Shown: positions 36,301-41,935, counted from the first letter of the stretch. The stretch is 42,211 nt of DNA from Apostichopus californicus (GCA_020650975.1 JAIPMN010011663.1:1-42211), one strand, 5' to 3'. The notes: generated by a model from the sequence alone, not told the origin. Made by a program: numbers and translations.

Positions 36301-37573
36301 GATGGGGATTGTATCTTGGGGAAGGTAGCAAAATTCAGTATAAAATGGATTCTATATTCCTAAAGCAGTACAACATGATGTCCTTCTTCGAACTCTACAA
36401 CCGGTTGTCACCCATAAAACCCCTGTAACAAATATTCGTGATTTAAGGAACAGTGCCTAGAAATCAGAGCATTTCATGAAATATCCCCGGACTAAAACAG
36501 TCCCAAGTTATTGAATATTTCATTTCACTAGGTGGTGAATAATGATACTTCCAGTTACCTTCATGTTTGAATAAAAGCTTGGTTCAATATGTAAAGTTTT
36601 AAGAGCATATCCTTGAAACATAGAACAACCAAAACACTCAGAGATCCCCAAGTGCTACTCCTCCCTTTAACCGTATAGAGAAGGTACTGATCACGTAATG
36701 TACCATATATATGTTTGGGATGAGGAAGGGATGGGGGAGGGTGGTCAACCACAATATGTCCCTTGAATTGAGGGAAACAATATGGTTCCCTAACTGTAAC
36801 ATTATTCCCTTGGCCACCCCTAACAACCCGACTTCCCCCTCCCTTTGACATGGAACGCTTCCCCATTAGCCCATCTGCTATCAAACACATACCAGCAGTT
36901 ATTCATTAACCTTGGTTGCCTCAAAATTCAATAGTCATCGTTTTCCTGAAAGGATCACATATTGAACTTGGGTATGTTCATCACAACATGGAAAAAAGTG
37001 TCTCATAAAGTGTTTTCAAATATCTTTCCATGATTTAATCTTTTAACTACTTTTCATTTGGTAGAGGCGGTTGAGCTAAATAACAAATATTTTTAACAAT
37101 GAAAAATTTGGAACTAAAGGAAAACAATATGGTAGTTAGTATTGTGTAAGTTAACATACTAACATCCAAAACTAAATGATATGCACATTCTGTGGAGATT
37201 TGGTGGGGTCTGACGCACAACTGTTGTTTTTAATGATATAACATGTCCTCATAATCCTATTCAACTGTGTGGCTATAACATATAATATCAGCAAAATCCT
37301 GTGACTGCGAAAAGTGATGATAGGCTATTGTACAGACCTAGCAGGTTAACACTAGCAGTACAATAGGCCTAGGCCAAGTTTGCTCATATGTTTTTTTTGT
37401 CAATTGGATTAGCCTTTATAACCTAGTACACTAGTAGCGATTAGTGGAAGTTGTCTCTACATTCCATGATTCAACTTACCAATCGTTGAAGAGAAGTTTA
37501 ACAGAAATAGAAACACGATTAAAGTCCCGCTTAGCAAGGTGGTTATTTCACCTCCAGGCACACTGGTAGCCAT
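195..37573 (-). CDS. Receptor with Tie-like Ig/EGF/FN3 ectodomain and RPTP-like juxtamembrane region, partial (17 exons, 3' end outside window)
   Basis: Joining the 17 exons listed separately gives 2844 coding bases (948 residues) with no internal stop, and every junction has a GT donor, an AG acceptor and matching phase. Deduced order: signal peptide (about 1-31), Ig-like 1 (32-146), Ig-like 2 (147-233), four EGF-like modules (234-423), Ig-like 3 (424-512), FN3-1 (513-615), FN3-2 (616-722), FN3-3 (723-832), stalk (833-850), transmembrane helix (about 856-877), basic cytoplasmic stretch, then a segment like the start of an RPTP D1 domain (about 910-948). Nearly all extracellular modules are bounded by phase-1 introns. 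The Ig-Ig-EGF-Ig-FN3x3 order and local motifs (YPDPLGCFCPAGYKGLNC; GDGPI...LVREGQGGEG) match the Tie/Tek family known to bind angiopoietins. FN3-3, its RQKR site and the cytoplasmic segment match RPTPs instead. The product should be a type I membrane receptor. The catalytic region would lie beyond the left edge, so phosphatase identity is inferred; a divergent Tie kinase is the alternative. Confidence 0.85.
347..2644. other. Intron between exons 17 and 16 (2.3 kb)
   Basis: No supported coding exon here. It contains a possible degenerate element at 1251-2178 and a GC-rich patch around 1415-1450, both listed separately. The plus-strand ORFs at 148-432, 769-978 and 1806-2075 have no recognisable protein features. 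Confidence 0.7.
1251..2178. mobile_element. Possible degenerate TIR element (about 0.93 kb)
   Basis: TAACAC at 1251 with GATCTCCTG at 1281-1289 is mirrored by CAGGAGATC (2143-2151 and 2151-2159) and GTGTTA at 2173-2178. The spacings differ and the match is patchy. A decayed non-autonomous element is possible but not firm. Confidence 0.3.
2645..2691 (-). CDS. Exon 16: cytoplasmic juxtamembrane micro-exon
   Basis: 47 bases; acceptor TTTTTACAG|A and a perfect donor A|GTGAGT. It encodes SSSKRPDGEHHPRLP with split codons at both ends. The frame is fixed by its neighbours: it needs two bases from exon 15 and gives one to exon 17, and both fit. It is serine-rich and basic and has no recognisable domain. 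Confidence 0.78.
2692..3430. other. Intron between exons 16 and 15
   Basis: AT-rich sequence of 739 bases. No coding, repeat or RNA signal was recognised beyond the flanking splice sites. Confidence 0.7.
3431..3524 (-). CDS. Exon 15: transmembrane helix
   Basis: 94 bases, phase 1 to phase 2; acceptor CCTGTAG|GT and donor AG|GTTAGT. After MPSVIIKI comes the hydrophobic run IPVVVVIFLVVLVIFGVIIY, followed by the basic stop-transfer residues RRR (the last Arg is split across the next intron). This is a clear single-pass type I membrane segment. Confidence 0.92.
3525..4587. other. Intron between exons 15 and 14
   Basis: 1063 bases. Short plus-strand ORFs at 3836-4021 and 4030-4218 lack any recognisable protein feature. 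Nothing else seen. Confidence 0.7.
4588..4642 (-). CDS. Exon 14: extracellular stalk
   Basis: 55 bases, phase 0 to phase 1; acceptor ATTCACAG|GA and donor G|GTAAAT. It encodes DVVVVWSNPVSVVTPRPPG. The W(S/G)xPVSVxT pattern closes the last FN3 in many RPTPs, and the Pro-rich end forms a short stalk before the membrane. Confidence 0.85.
4735..5035. repeat. Minisatellite, ~54-bp unit, about 5 copies
   Basis: The phrase AGCCCTC starts at 4751, 4804, 4858, 4912 and 4965, and AGCC recurs at 5030, so the period is 53-54 bases with a last longer unit. The unit reads roughly CATCTCTTTGGGCAGCCCTC then ATGTTCTGACCCCTTTCATT and so on. The array fills about 300 of the 414 bases of the intron between exons 14 and 13 and ends about 20 bases from the exon 13 donor. 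Confidence 0.92.
5057..5294 (-). CDS. Exon 13: membrane-proximal FN3, second part, with RQKR site
   Basis: 238 bases, phase 2 to phase 0; acceptor AATGATAG|A and donor GAG|GTAAGC. It encodes TYYIRVQLKSIIRQKRDVDG, then YIAAEVEKK, then GDGEMYGMYLNAPLREGESY. The last motif (GDGxxYGxYxNxPLxxGxxY) is characteristic of membrane-proximal FN3 domains of RPTPs and is not a Tie feature. RQKR at residues 766-769 fits the furin consensus; several RPTPs are known to be cleaved at such a site into two associated subunits. Cleavage here is inferred. Confidence 0.88.
5295..5779. other. Intron between exons 13 and 12
   Basis: 485 bases of AT-rich sequence; no feature recognised. Confidence 0.7.
5780..5870 (-). 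CDS. Exon 12: FN3 domain 3, first part
   Basis: 91 bases, phase 1 to phase 2; acceptor TTCTATAG|AT and donor TC|GTAAGT. It encodes LQPPTVPSEIIQDGTSVTLI followed by LPALNQQYA, the proline-rich start of the membrane-proximal FN3. There is no strand B tryptophan, as is frequent in the membrane-proximal domain of receptor phosphatases. Confidence 0.85.
5871..6444. other. Intron between exons 12 and 11
   Basis: 574 bases. ORFs run on both strands across the same bases but show no domain; nothing else seen. Confidence 0.7.
6445..6658 (-). CDS. Exon 11: FN3 domain 2, second half
   Basis: 214 bases, phase 0 to phase 1; acceptor CTTATCCAG|CT and donor G|GTAATC. It encodes LQYRPMEKLYDQQ and later YQLTDLEPSTLYEIELNAQT, the E to F strands of an FN3 with the L.P.T.Y motif, and ends KERTNLFT. 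The phase-0 intron splitting one FN3 domain between two exons is common. Confidence 0.9.
7937..8050 (+). repeat. Diverged interspersed repeat with hammerhead-like core (copy 1)
   Basis: This stretch is homologous over about 115 bases to 40764-40883: GTTCAC..., ATTAACCTGT, TGTGCGTGTTTT, TTACTTGTCATTTAG and CTGAAGAAGATCCTGCTAGG are shared. Here the hammerhead-like core is decayed: an extra G lies before GAAAC (8031) and the following word is ATC, not GTC. A 7-base flanking helix (8001-8007 with 8040-8046) keeps 6 of 7 pairs. Confidence 0.75.
9731..9870. repeat. Short foldback element
   Basis: ATAAAAGTATCCAAAT at 9731-9746 is matched in inverted orientation by ATTTGGATACTTTTTTAT at 9853-9870. 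Total span is about 140 bases. It resembles a small Tc/mariner-type MITE, but no target duplication is clear. Confidence 0.5.
10211..10317 (-). CDS. Exon 10: FN3 domain 2, first half
   Basis: 107 bases, phase 1 to phase 0; acceptor GTTTACAG|TG and donor AAG|GTAAGTG. It encodes DPPGNVTVTAKTETSLTITW, then DNLINPCSKVITYK. This is the A to C strand half of an FN3 domain, with the conserved proline start and strand B tryptophan. It continues in exon 11. Confidence 0.9.
10318..12110. other. Distal part of the intron between exons 10 and 9
   Basis: About 1.8 kb of AT-rich DNA. The plus-strand ORF at 11812-12171 runs into the exon 9 tandem copies and has no domain. No exon supported. Confidence 0.65.
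12111..12624. repeat. 131-bp tandem repeat containing the 3' end of exon 9 and its splice donor, 4 copies
   Basis: CACAGTGTTC and its counterparts occur at 12111, about 12232, 12363 and 12494, spaced 131 bases except the outermost copy (~121). The copy at 12494-12624 is the real exon 9 end. On the minus strand each copy reads CTCAGAGACA...GTGTCAAGGTAAGAG. The GTAAGAG donor is intact in the real exon and in the copies at about 12363-12493 and 12232-12362, and lost in the outermost one. Because 131 is not a multiple of 3, each copy shifts frame. Confidence 0.92.
12489..12797 (-). CDS. Exon 9: fibronectin type III domain 1
   Basis: 309 bases, phase 1 to phase 1; acceptor TCTACCAG|TC and donor G|GTAAGAG at 12488-12487. 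A whole FN3 domain is encoded: ITVSWPAW (strand B tryptophan), GDGPIIDYRIQYREE, and FTGLQPDTQYEFMIVLV followed by REGQGGEG. GDGPI and LVRxGxGGEG are shared with the first FN3 of Tie receptors. The last ~130 bases of this exon plus the donor are tandemly repeated in the following intron. Confidence 0.92.
12798..13229. other. Proximal part of the intron between exons 9 and 8
   Basis: About 430 bases, AT-rich, no feature recognised. Confidence 0.6.
13230..13795. repeat. Degenerate minisatellite, ~24-bp unit (block A)
   Basis: About 22 diverged repeats of a unit like GCAATCACCAAAATGAACACCCACT, with variable length (about 21-30 bases). The same unit returns at 14774-14955, on the other side of a TIR element. 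Confidence 0.9.
13803..14771. mobile_element. TIR element inserted in the minisatellite (969 bp)
   Basis: TGGTTCCCTGCTG at 13803-13815 and CAGCAAGGAACCA at 14759-14771 are inverted repeats (12 of 13 match). Inside are two diverged direct copies of about 300 bases: GTTACCAAAATAATGCTAGCC at 13880 resembles GTTACTAAAATAACGCTCAG at 14400, and both carry TTTGACGTTTGAC(C/T)CTGTGAC and GACCACCCACC. There is no coding capacity, so it is non-autonomous. A CA-rich microsatellite lies near its right end (14702-14735). Confidence 0.65.
14774..14955. repeat. Minisatellite, ~24-bp unit (block B)
   Basis: Seven or so better-conserved copies of CACTGCAATCACCAAAATGA, the same unit as block A, immediately after the TIR element. 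Confidence 0.9.
15107..15373 (-). CDS. Exon 8: third Ig-like module
   Basis: 267 bases, phase 1 to phase 1; acceptor CTGGACAG|AT and donor G|GTTAGT. It has an Ig cysteine pair in ANVTCTVIRNP and GTEVTCFISS, a candidate N-glycosylation site HNGT, and strands between. It sits between the EGF block and the FN3 block exactly where Tie receptors carry their third Ig domain. Confidence 0.88.
15668..15811 (-). CDS. Exon 7: EGF-like module 4
   Basis: 144 bases, phase 1 to phase 1; acceptor CTTTTAG|AT and donor G|GTAACT. It encodes VPCPAGIYGNFCNLPCFC and ends EPWTGIACDR, with eight cysteines. Vertebrate Tie1 and Tie2 have three EGF modules, so this fourth one is an addition relative to that family. 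Confidence 0.88.
15812..18075. other. Intron between exons 7 and 6 (2.26 kb)
   Basis: Mostly unremarkable apart from the 22-bp minisatellite at 16541-17205. No exon supported outside the splice borders. Confidence 0.7.
16541..17205. repeat. Minisatellite, ~22-bp unit, about 30 copies
   Basis: The unit is close to AGGAGGTGCTACTACCCTAAAC. Copies are most regular at 16960-17060 and decay towards both edges. Unit length varies between about 20 and 24 bases. No spacer pattern is present, so it is not a CRISPR-like array. Confidence 0.93.
18076..18210 (-). CDS. Exon 6: EGF-like module 3
   Basis: 135 bases, phase 1 to phase 1; acceptor CTTTCCAG|AG and donor T|GTAAGT. It encodes ECERGKFGANCKQECHC, then a second half ending GWRGKNCQ, with eight cysteines in all. 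The FGxxCxxxCxC...GWxGxxC pattern is the Tie/MEGF-type EGF repeat. Confidence 0.9.
18211..19129. other. Intron between exons 6 and 5
   Basis: 919 bases of AT-rich DNA; no feature recognised. Confidence 0.7.
19130..19285 (-). CDS. Exon 5: EGF-like module 2
   Basis: 156 bases, phase 1 to phase 1; acceptor CATCAACAG|TT and donor G|GTATCA. The module has six cysteines and the diagnostic stretch YPDPLGCFCPAGYKGLNC. This is very close to the second EGF module of vertebrate Tie receptors, where a PDPxGCxC...GxKGLQC pattern occurs. An acidic insert (DDSGDDHAD) precedes the second cysteine. Confidence 0.92.
19286..20231. other. Intron between exons 5 and 4
   Basis: 946 bases. A GATTGATT-type simple repeat occurs at about 20041-20078. 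The minus ORF at 19804-20013 has no domain. Confidence 0.7.
20232..20366 (-). CDS. Exon 4: EGF-like module 1
   Basis: 135 bases, phase 1 to phase 1, acceptor TTTTAG|AA and donor A|GTAAGT. It encodes an eight-cysteine EGF/laminin-type module ending CLCPPGFSGNNCEN, with NTWSPSDCTNTCEPC at its start. The spacing and the CxCPPGFxGxxC ending are those of the first EGF module of Tie receptors. Confidence 0.9.
20367..21089. other. Intron between exons 4 and 3
   Basis: 723 bases; nothing recognised. Confidence 0.7.
21090..21350 (-). CDS. Exon 3: second Ig-like module
   Basis: The acceptor is TTTCTCAG|CA and the donor G|GTATGG; 261 bases, phase 1 to phase 1. The segment contains LRWRRDGAWD (strand C tryptophan) and VVFECHQNKVYSNQ (strand F-like cysteine), with an extra Cys pair in SSCFRGRTCGES. 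It ends NVIVRE, leading directly into the first EGF cysteine, the same junction type as in Tie receptors. Confidence 0.85.
24030..24600. repeat. Diverged tandem repeat with TGACCT/TGACCTTTGACC words
   Basis: Several loose copies of a ~150-bp unit alternate phrases such as TTGACCTGAAATG, TGACCTTTGACC, TTTCAAAATACTTCTTGAGCTC versus TTTCAAAAGGCTTCTTGAGC, and CATACCAA(C/G)TAT. The clearest TGACCTTTGACC is at 24569-24580, with TGACCTTTGTCC at 24132-24143. Confidence 0.6.
26315..27880 (-). mobile_element. Inverted-repeat retroelement fragment with DIRS-like gag remnant
   Basis: Roughly 120-base arms at about 26315-26460 and 27740-27880 are inverted copies of each other: GGGCATTGACCGGG, GTTACCAGTTCATTCTAGGC and a GAGGT..GTTGT stretch recur in opposite orientation. 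Each arm contains a small hairpin (GACCGGG..CCCGGTC in the right arm). Between them the minus strand carries broken frames with LENMMVEVDTQARLGMKFTS and LPFIREDLFAGSFQQKLQEE, then an Arg/Ser/Pro-rich tail. These look like the gag-like ORF1 of DIRS retrotransposons, which are known to have inverted termini. No reverse transcriptase or tyrosine recombinase lies between the arms, so this is an internally deleted copy. The family name is tentative. Confidence 0.5.
28030..29830 (-). pseudogene. Ty3/gypsy retrotransposon pol remnant (protease end, RT, integrase), inactivated
   Basis: On the minus strand, right to left: a protease end (SSLLGRNWLDKL near 29710-29675); RT start (PVKAELHKLKYNGVIIKVDR, about 29300-29550); RT core in another frame (LPYGVKSAPKIFQ, then QQDDIL where YxDD is expected, about 28940-29335); then DALSRLP, which normally ends RNase H; zinc-region debris; the integrase core (RVHVEFCEDK...FLIDSYFKWVDV...PEQLVSGNGP, 28587-28844); and the integrase C-terminal part (DKWLLGSVIDVNGPI, 28032-28334). 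RNase H is missing and frames shift repeatedly. Catalytic residues are changed: the RT tyrosine is lost, and two integrase Asp positions read Glu and Gly. No LTR pair was recognised. Confidence 0.88.
30039..30895. mobile_element. hAT-like non-autonomous TIR element (857 bp)
   Basis: TAGTGTTTGCACG at 30039-30051 and CGTGTAAACACTA at 30883-30895 are terminal inverted repeats (12 of 13). Subterminal GGTACCCGGGTACCC and CGGGTACCCGG words form further inverted matches. The flanking 8 bases (TTCGTTTC and CTTATTTC) match at 5 of 8, as an old 8-bp target duplication might. An internal direct repeat GTGGTGTTAGGCTACCATGT occurs near 30152 and 30283. There is no transposase. Confidence 0.65.
31377..31721 (-). 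CDS. Exon 2: first Ig-like module
   Basis: The acceptor is TTAACCAG|GT and the donor is G|GTATGTG; both ends are phase 1, 345 bases. The protein starts QSDPPYVAVVRSP and ends LEWRVLVTNQE, about 115 residues. It is rich in beta-strand-like Thr/Val patterns and has a late tyrosine (GIYTITVTEY), as Ig-like folds often do. No canonical Cys-Cys pair is present, so the Ig assignment rests mainly on position: Tie receptors begin with Ig modules. Confidence 0.8.
31722..37479. other. First intron (5.76 kb)
   Basis: No exon supported between exons 2 and 1. It contains the TTAA-flanked MITE (34852-35672) and a T-rich tract followed by GGCCTAGCCTAGC words (34355-34430). The remainder is AT-rich with no recognised feature, and the minus ORF at 36561-36890 has no domain. 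Confidence 0.7.
34852..35672. mobile_element. MITE with TTAA ends and perfect 15-bp TIRs (821 bp)
   Basis: TTAA-AGCAGCATTTTGCGT at 34852-34870 and ACGCAAAATGCTGCT-TTAA at 35654-35672 are perfect inverted repeats. TTAA target sites are typical of piggyBac and Kolobok elements. Inside, the first ~240 bases are duplicated in tandem: GCATTTTGCGTT(G/T)GGTCGC begins near 34860 and 35103, and AAAACAGCAAACTAAGATA occurs in both. A hairpin CAGGGAGTT / AACTCCCTG lies at 35360-35384. No coding capacity. Confidence 0.82.
37480..37573 (-). CDS. Exon 1: start codon and signal peptide
   Basis: The exon opens with ATG in a good context (AAAATGG: A at -3, G at +4). It encodes a short polar start followed by the hydrophobic run LLSGTLIVFLFLLNF and then SSTIG, a typical cleavable signal peptide. 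It ends in phase 1 at G|GTAAGT (37479-37478). The split Gly codon joins exon 2 in frame. I saw no better upstream ATG, but the 5' UTR could contain further exons. Confidence 0.85.
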
Positions 37574-37586
37574 TTTGTTAACATTA

Positions 37587-37621
37587 GTATGTATGTATGT
37601 ATGTATGTATATGTATGTATA
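37587..37621. repeat. GTAT microsatellite just upstream of the start codon
   Basis: About eight tandem GTAT/ATGT units, slightly interrupted, starting about 14 bases 5' of the receptor ATG (gene on minus strand). It would lie in the 5' UTR or proximal promoter. Confidence 0.9.
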
Positions 37622-38635
37622 TTAGATCCTTCTGCAAGCAGGAACTCGCAAAAATGCCATCGTTGGCTTAGTAAATAGATTGAGTCCTTTATTACTCCAT
37701 GTAGTTCCTTCTTGTCACCCTACAGCTCAGTAGTTGGTGTGTGTATTTATAACACCTACTCAAGGTAATTCAAATCGTCGAAGAAATGCAAATAGTTTCA
37801 TGTTTGGACAGTGTATTGGACTATCGTTTGATGGGTAAAGCAGTACGTGCTATATACTGCTGTAGAATTATTTAATAGTTATATCCTTGCTTCCTTGTAA
37901 AAACTAGGTCATTGGCTGGAACTTTGGAAAAGATATCTTGGAATGAACTTTCATGGCCTATGGAGGGATAAAAGTAATTTACAATAACGAAAAGGGTATT
38001 TATAGTTCATACACATACGATTAGTTGGTTTTCCCGTACACTCTTGCCTTTTGGCACTTTCACCGAATCATGCTTAGTTTTCTTTCTTTCTTTTCTCTAT
38101 TTCTTTTTTTTGGGGGGGGGGGGTGGTGACCTTGGACACTTGATATTTGATCTCGTCGTCCATTGTTACTAAAGTGTTTACCACAAGTGTTTGTTTTAGT
38201 GACTTTCACACTAAATTTGTCACTTTTGGTTGCTAGACCATAGATTACTGTGGTTTTTTACTGGTTAGGTATATGTCACCATAAACATTGCTTTTACGGC
38301 TTTCGTTGAGAATGAAGAAGCTGCGACACAGTGATCATTTAACTCAGTTCCTTCACAGATTACTTACAATGAGATTGAAGTAGACTTTGTTCACAATGAC
38401 CAGCCATTTATAGTCGGCTCTGAGAAGATCTAGAGTTCTTTATCAAGGAACTTTAAGAAGATCATAATGACAAATCAAGCAGATTCACAATTTGCAATTG
38501 TGAGTGATTCAAAAATGTTTGTCTGTAGCGATCTACATTAAAGCTAAGAAAAGGACTATTCCGTAGAACTGATTATTTGGCTGAATAACTTGTCTTGCCA
38601 ATTCAGCCTGAGAGAATTTCATAAGCTTCTTCCAT

Positions 38636-38850
38636 GTACCAATCACTAAATCTGATCACGTTCCAATCACTTAATCTGATCATGTACTGATCACTTAATG
38701 TGATCATGTACCAATCACTGAATCTGATCATGTACCAATCACTGAATCTGATCATGTACCAATCACTGAATTTGATCATGTACCTGAATGTAATCATGTA
38801 CCGGTGACTGAATGTTATCATGTAATAATGGCTGAATGTGATAATGTACT
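38636..38850. repeat. Minisatellite, 24-bp unit, about 9 copies
   Basis: The unit is close to AATCTGATCATGTACCAATCACTG. The period of 24 keeps one minus-strand frame open and would encode an 8-residue repeat such as SDWYMIRF. That ORF has no other support. Confidence 0.92.
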
Positions 38851-40763
38851 GTGATAAAGTGGAATTTTTCCCTTTTGGCATTCCAAGGTTTTAGTACAGG
38901 AAGTTCTCTGCCCTTCCCTTGCACCCTTTGCATATTCATTAGGAGAGCACTGCTACCCATCATGTTACACAGGTCGTCTTTGTTCTCTGCTCCATAACAC
39001 TTAACCACCTACTCTTCCACAAAGAAATATGGCTTATAGTTTTAGTGATTGTGGAAAGGTTATTCCCAATGGAGTCTTTATTTCTGTTGTATGTTGTTAA
39101 ACTGAGATGACATGTTCATGTGTATAAGTTAACCAACATGTTAGATGCTAATTGTGTAATGATTATAAGTTGGTATCCTTTCACTTTGTGAGTGGGTTGG
39201 CTACTGAACTACTTTTACTCTCAGAGCCATGTGTTCATTCATTCACGTATCCTTTGTTAGAGAAGACATTGTATTGATTGTTTTGTGAGAGGATATTCAA
39301 CCATTCATGTGAGGAAAGAGCCTTTTTCAGTGTATCTTGGTGAGTTATTTCATATTGATTATTAGTTAAATGTTACTTAATGGCATATGCTGTAAGAACT
39401 ATTATTGTTAGAAAGAGTGGGGATATTAATGAGTTTCTCTCAAAGAGGAATTGAGTTCTGTCATGTTGTGGAGCATTCATACATATTGTTAAGTAACAGT
39501 AAGTTAGTGGGGCTATTAAAGTCAGTGTTATACTTGGGAAGGTTTGGTTTCAGGTGTAAAAGGAAGGTTGCATTTCAAACTGTTTTAATTTGATATTTGT
39601 TATTGATATTTGTTTATTACCTTTTATACCTGTCAATTTTATATTTGAGTAGCTTCTCAGTTGTGACATTATGAGAAAAATTCTTAGTCACGTGGTTAAA
39701 GGGGTAGTGCTGACTGAGTTGATGTTGTAAGCTATTATCATTTATTGTCCTCGATATTAGTTGAGGCAAAATTAAGTTAATCATGATTCATTTACAATGT
39801 GCTTTAGTAATTGATGTTAAACTGATTGATGGGTGTTTCGGGTGTATGATAGGAATTCCCTTGGGACTGTGTGTACAACTCAAGTATGGCAATATTGGAT
39901 ATTATATTTCTAGCTTTACTTCAGTTTCAATTTTGTCTTAACCAAGTGTAATTAAGGGATTAAGGGTTTGAACTCTGACATTTTGAAAGTTTCAGTTGTA
40001 CATCAAATTAAAGGGGCTGTCTATGAGCACCATTTAGTAAACCTAGGCATGTATGAAATACCCCTGTAGTGTATTGTTCTCAAAAGGCAAATGTTGTACC
40101 ATACTTTTTGTAATACTTTGGGCAGCTTGTGTATTGGTGCTCCTAAAAAGCATATCTGTAGTTATATGTCATAATTCAATTAAATTAACCTTTGTAAAGC
40201 TGTTCCAGATTTTATAAAGTTATATGTTAATTTTCTGGTTTAAGTTCTTTGAGCTGAGTCGTGATCCGGTGATGTGAGGATTACTGATCACTGTTGTTAG
40301 ATGACTGGGCTGGTAAGTGATGCATGATATTTTACAGGGTATTTCCTTTGTGGTCATAATTGTTCATGCGAGGACCTGAGGGTACATTTTAGCTATTTTG
40401 TTTAGTATTATTTTATGATTTTATCTGGCCAGGAGCGAAGGACGTATATACGCCATGCCATTGATTTGCATTCTTCGTCATGTTACAGATGATGTTAATT
40501 AAATTTCATACTAGTTATGTTCTTCTGTCCCCCACTCCTTCTCCCCATGTCCCCCCCCCCCTTCACTCATCTTCGCATAGCTCTCTTCCCTCCTTTTTTC
40601 TCCACACATTTCTGTCTTTGTCCCTCTCCAGTTTATTCACTACCCTGTTCCTTTAATCCTCTCTTTGTCCCTTAACTGTTTATCTCCTACCTCTCCTCTT
40701 TACCTGTTGCTTTCCTCTCTCCATCCCTTGTCCACTTGTAATCCCCTTTCATTTATCTCATTG

Positions 40764-40883
40764 TGTTCACCGTGCTCATTAACCTGTCGGTATTCTGTGC
40801 GTGTTTTTGTACCTTCTGTTACTGTTACTTGTCATTTAGCCTCTGAAGAAGATCCTGCTAGGATCGAAACGTCAGGCCAACTT
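40764..40883 (+). ncRNA. Hammerhead-ribozyme-like motif in an interspersed repeat (copy 2)
   Basis: Core CTGAAGA (40843-40849), helix II GATCC/GGATC (40851-40855 with 40861-40865, loop TGCTA), GAAAC (40866-40870) and GTC (40871-40873) follow the hammerhead order. Flanking TTAGCCT (40836-40842) and AGGCCAA (40874-40880) form helix I with 6 of 7 pairs, placing the cleavage position after GTC. Helix III is reduced to the self-complementary ACGT, as in small hammerhead variants reported in Penelope-like retroelements, thought to act as dimers. One extra A (40850) separates the core from helix II, so activity is uncertain. No Penelope-type coding sequence is nearby. Confidence 0.55.
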
Positions 40884-41497
40884 ACTTTTACACATACTAG
40901 TTATGTGTTAGATTGGTACTTCTGTAAATATTATCATATTCTGCTATTATCATTTTTATGGATGACGTTAATGCATTACGCAAGAGATTCACTTTTACAC
41001 TCTTCGGGTTTATATCATAGGGATGATCCGATAACTTCATTCTTCATTCTTTTCTTCAATTCATATTCAATTCATACTCAATTCTCAAGTCTTACTCAAT
41101 TATTATCTTGTTATCATCACTAGAAATGAGCTATTGCAGGTTTGTTAGTCGCTTGTTCATCGCAAGATTGTCTTTATCAATTAACTGCTGTTTTATTATT
41201 TTCATTCAAATGAGGAGTTTCACACCAATGGTAGGCTGTTGGGTAATGTATAGGCTACATGGCTTATCTGGACAATTGTTTAGTTCTTAATTTTCTCTTC
41301 TCATTGCAGAGGCTGTTTGTTTTGTTCGATTCCTTTGTTGGCAATTATTACTTTATTATTTCTGGACTGAATAAATTGGATAAAACAAGTACTACTCTTC
41401 ATCATTGTCAATTGCGTGGCATGACTCACCGCTAGCTCCCCATCCAACTAGATTCCAGAGTCGCTTCAGTACCTGGATGTGATAATGTAATGATCAC

Positions 41498-41935
41498 TGC
41501 ATGGGCGTCAATCCAGGGGGGACGGGGGGACACGCCCCCCACATTTCGATGGGTGGGGGACACAATATCAAATGTCCCTCCCACAAATTTGGAAAAAAAT
41601 TGTGTCGTGGCTCTATTTGGTTAGAGCTTATACACATCCCAGGATTCATATCATCGAATATCACGCAATGTTGCTGAATGGAGAATTCCACCCAGATCTC
41701 GTGAGTTGGTACCCTGAGCTCCCTGACAATCTTAAGCTTAGTCTGCCTTTCTTTCGAGGCCAGTTCCAGTCATCGTCGGTTGAAGGGTATAGACAAATAT
41801 TCAAGTTGATGAATCCAGCGGTATACGGGCTATGTTTGGTGAAGTCGAAGCTCTCTTGCGGTTGCTCCTCGTCTCCTCCGCCAGTTCGACGGAAGCCGAG
41901 AGTTCTTTTACTGCTTTGAGGCGTTGAAGACGTTT
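41498..41935 (+). pseudogene. hAT-family transposase C-terminal remnant
   Basis: From about 41690 one frame reads WYPELPDNLKLSLPFFRGQF and on to YRQIFKLMNPAV. After about 41832 the homology continues in another frame: FGEVEALLRLLLVS, then SSTEAESSFTALRR, ending at TGA 41925-41927. The (S/E)AExSFxxLRRLK motif is the conserved dimerisation region of hAT transposases, of the kind found in ZMYM1-like hAT proteins. The G/C-rich flank at 41500-41580 (CGTCAATCC, GGGGGGAC, GCCCCCC) probably belongs to the same element. It is frameshifted and N-terminally truncated, so non-functional. Confidence 0.72.

Noticed and set aside
36561-36890. Minus-strand ORF of 109 residues in the first intron
   Set aside because: Low-complexity Gly/Pro content, no domain, and no matching splice phase with exons 1 and 2.
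40665-41123. Plus-strand ORF of 152 residues
   Set aside because: It begins in a pyrimidine-rich tract and crosses the hammerhead-like repeat. The composition follows the DNA bias and no domain is visible.
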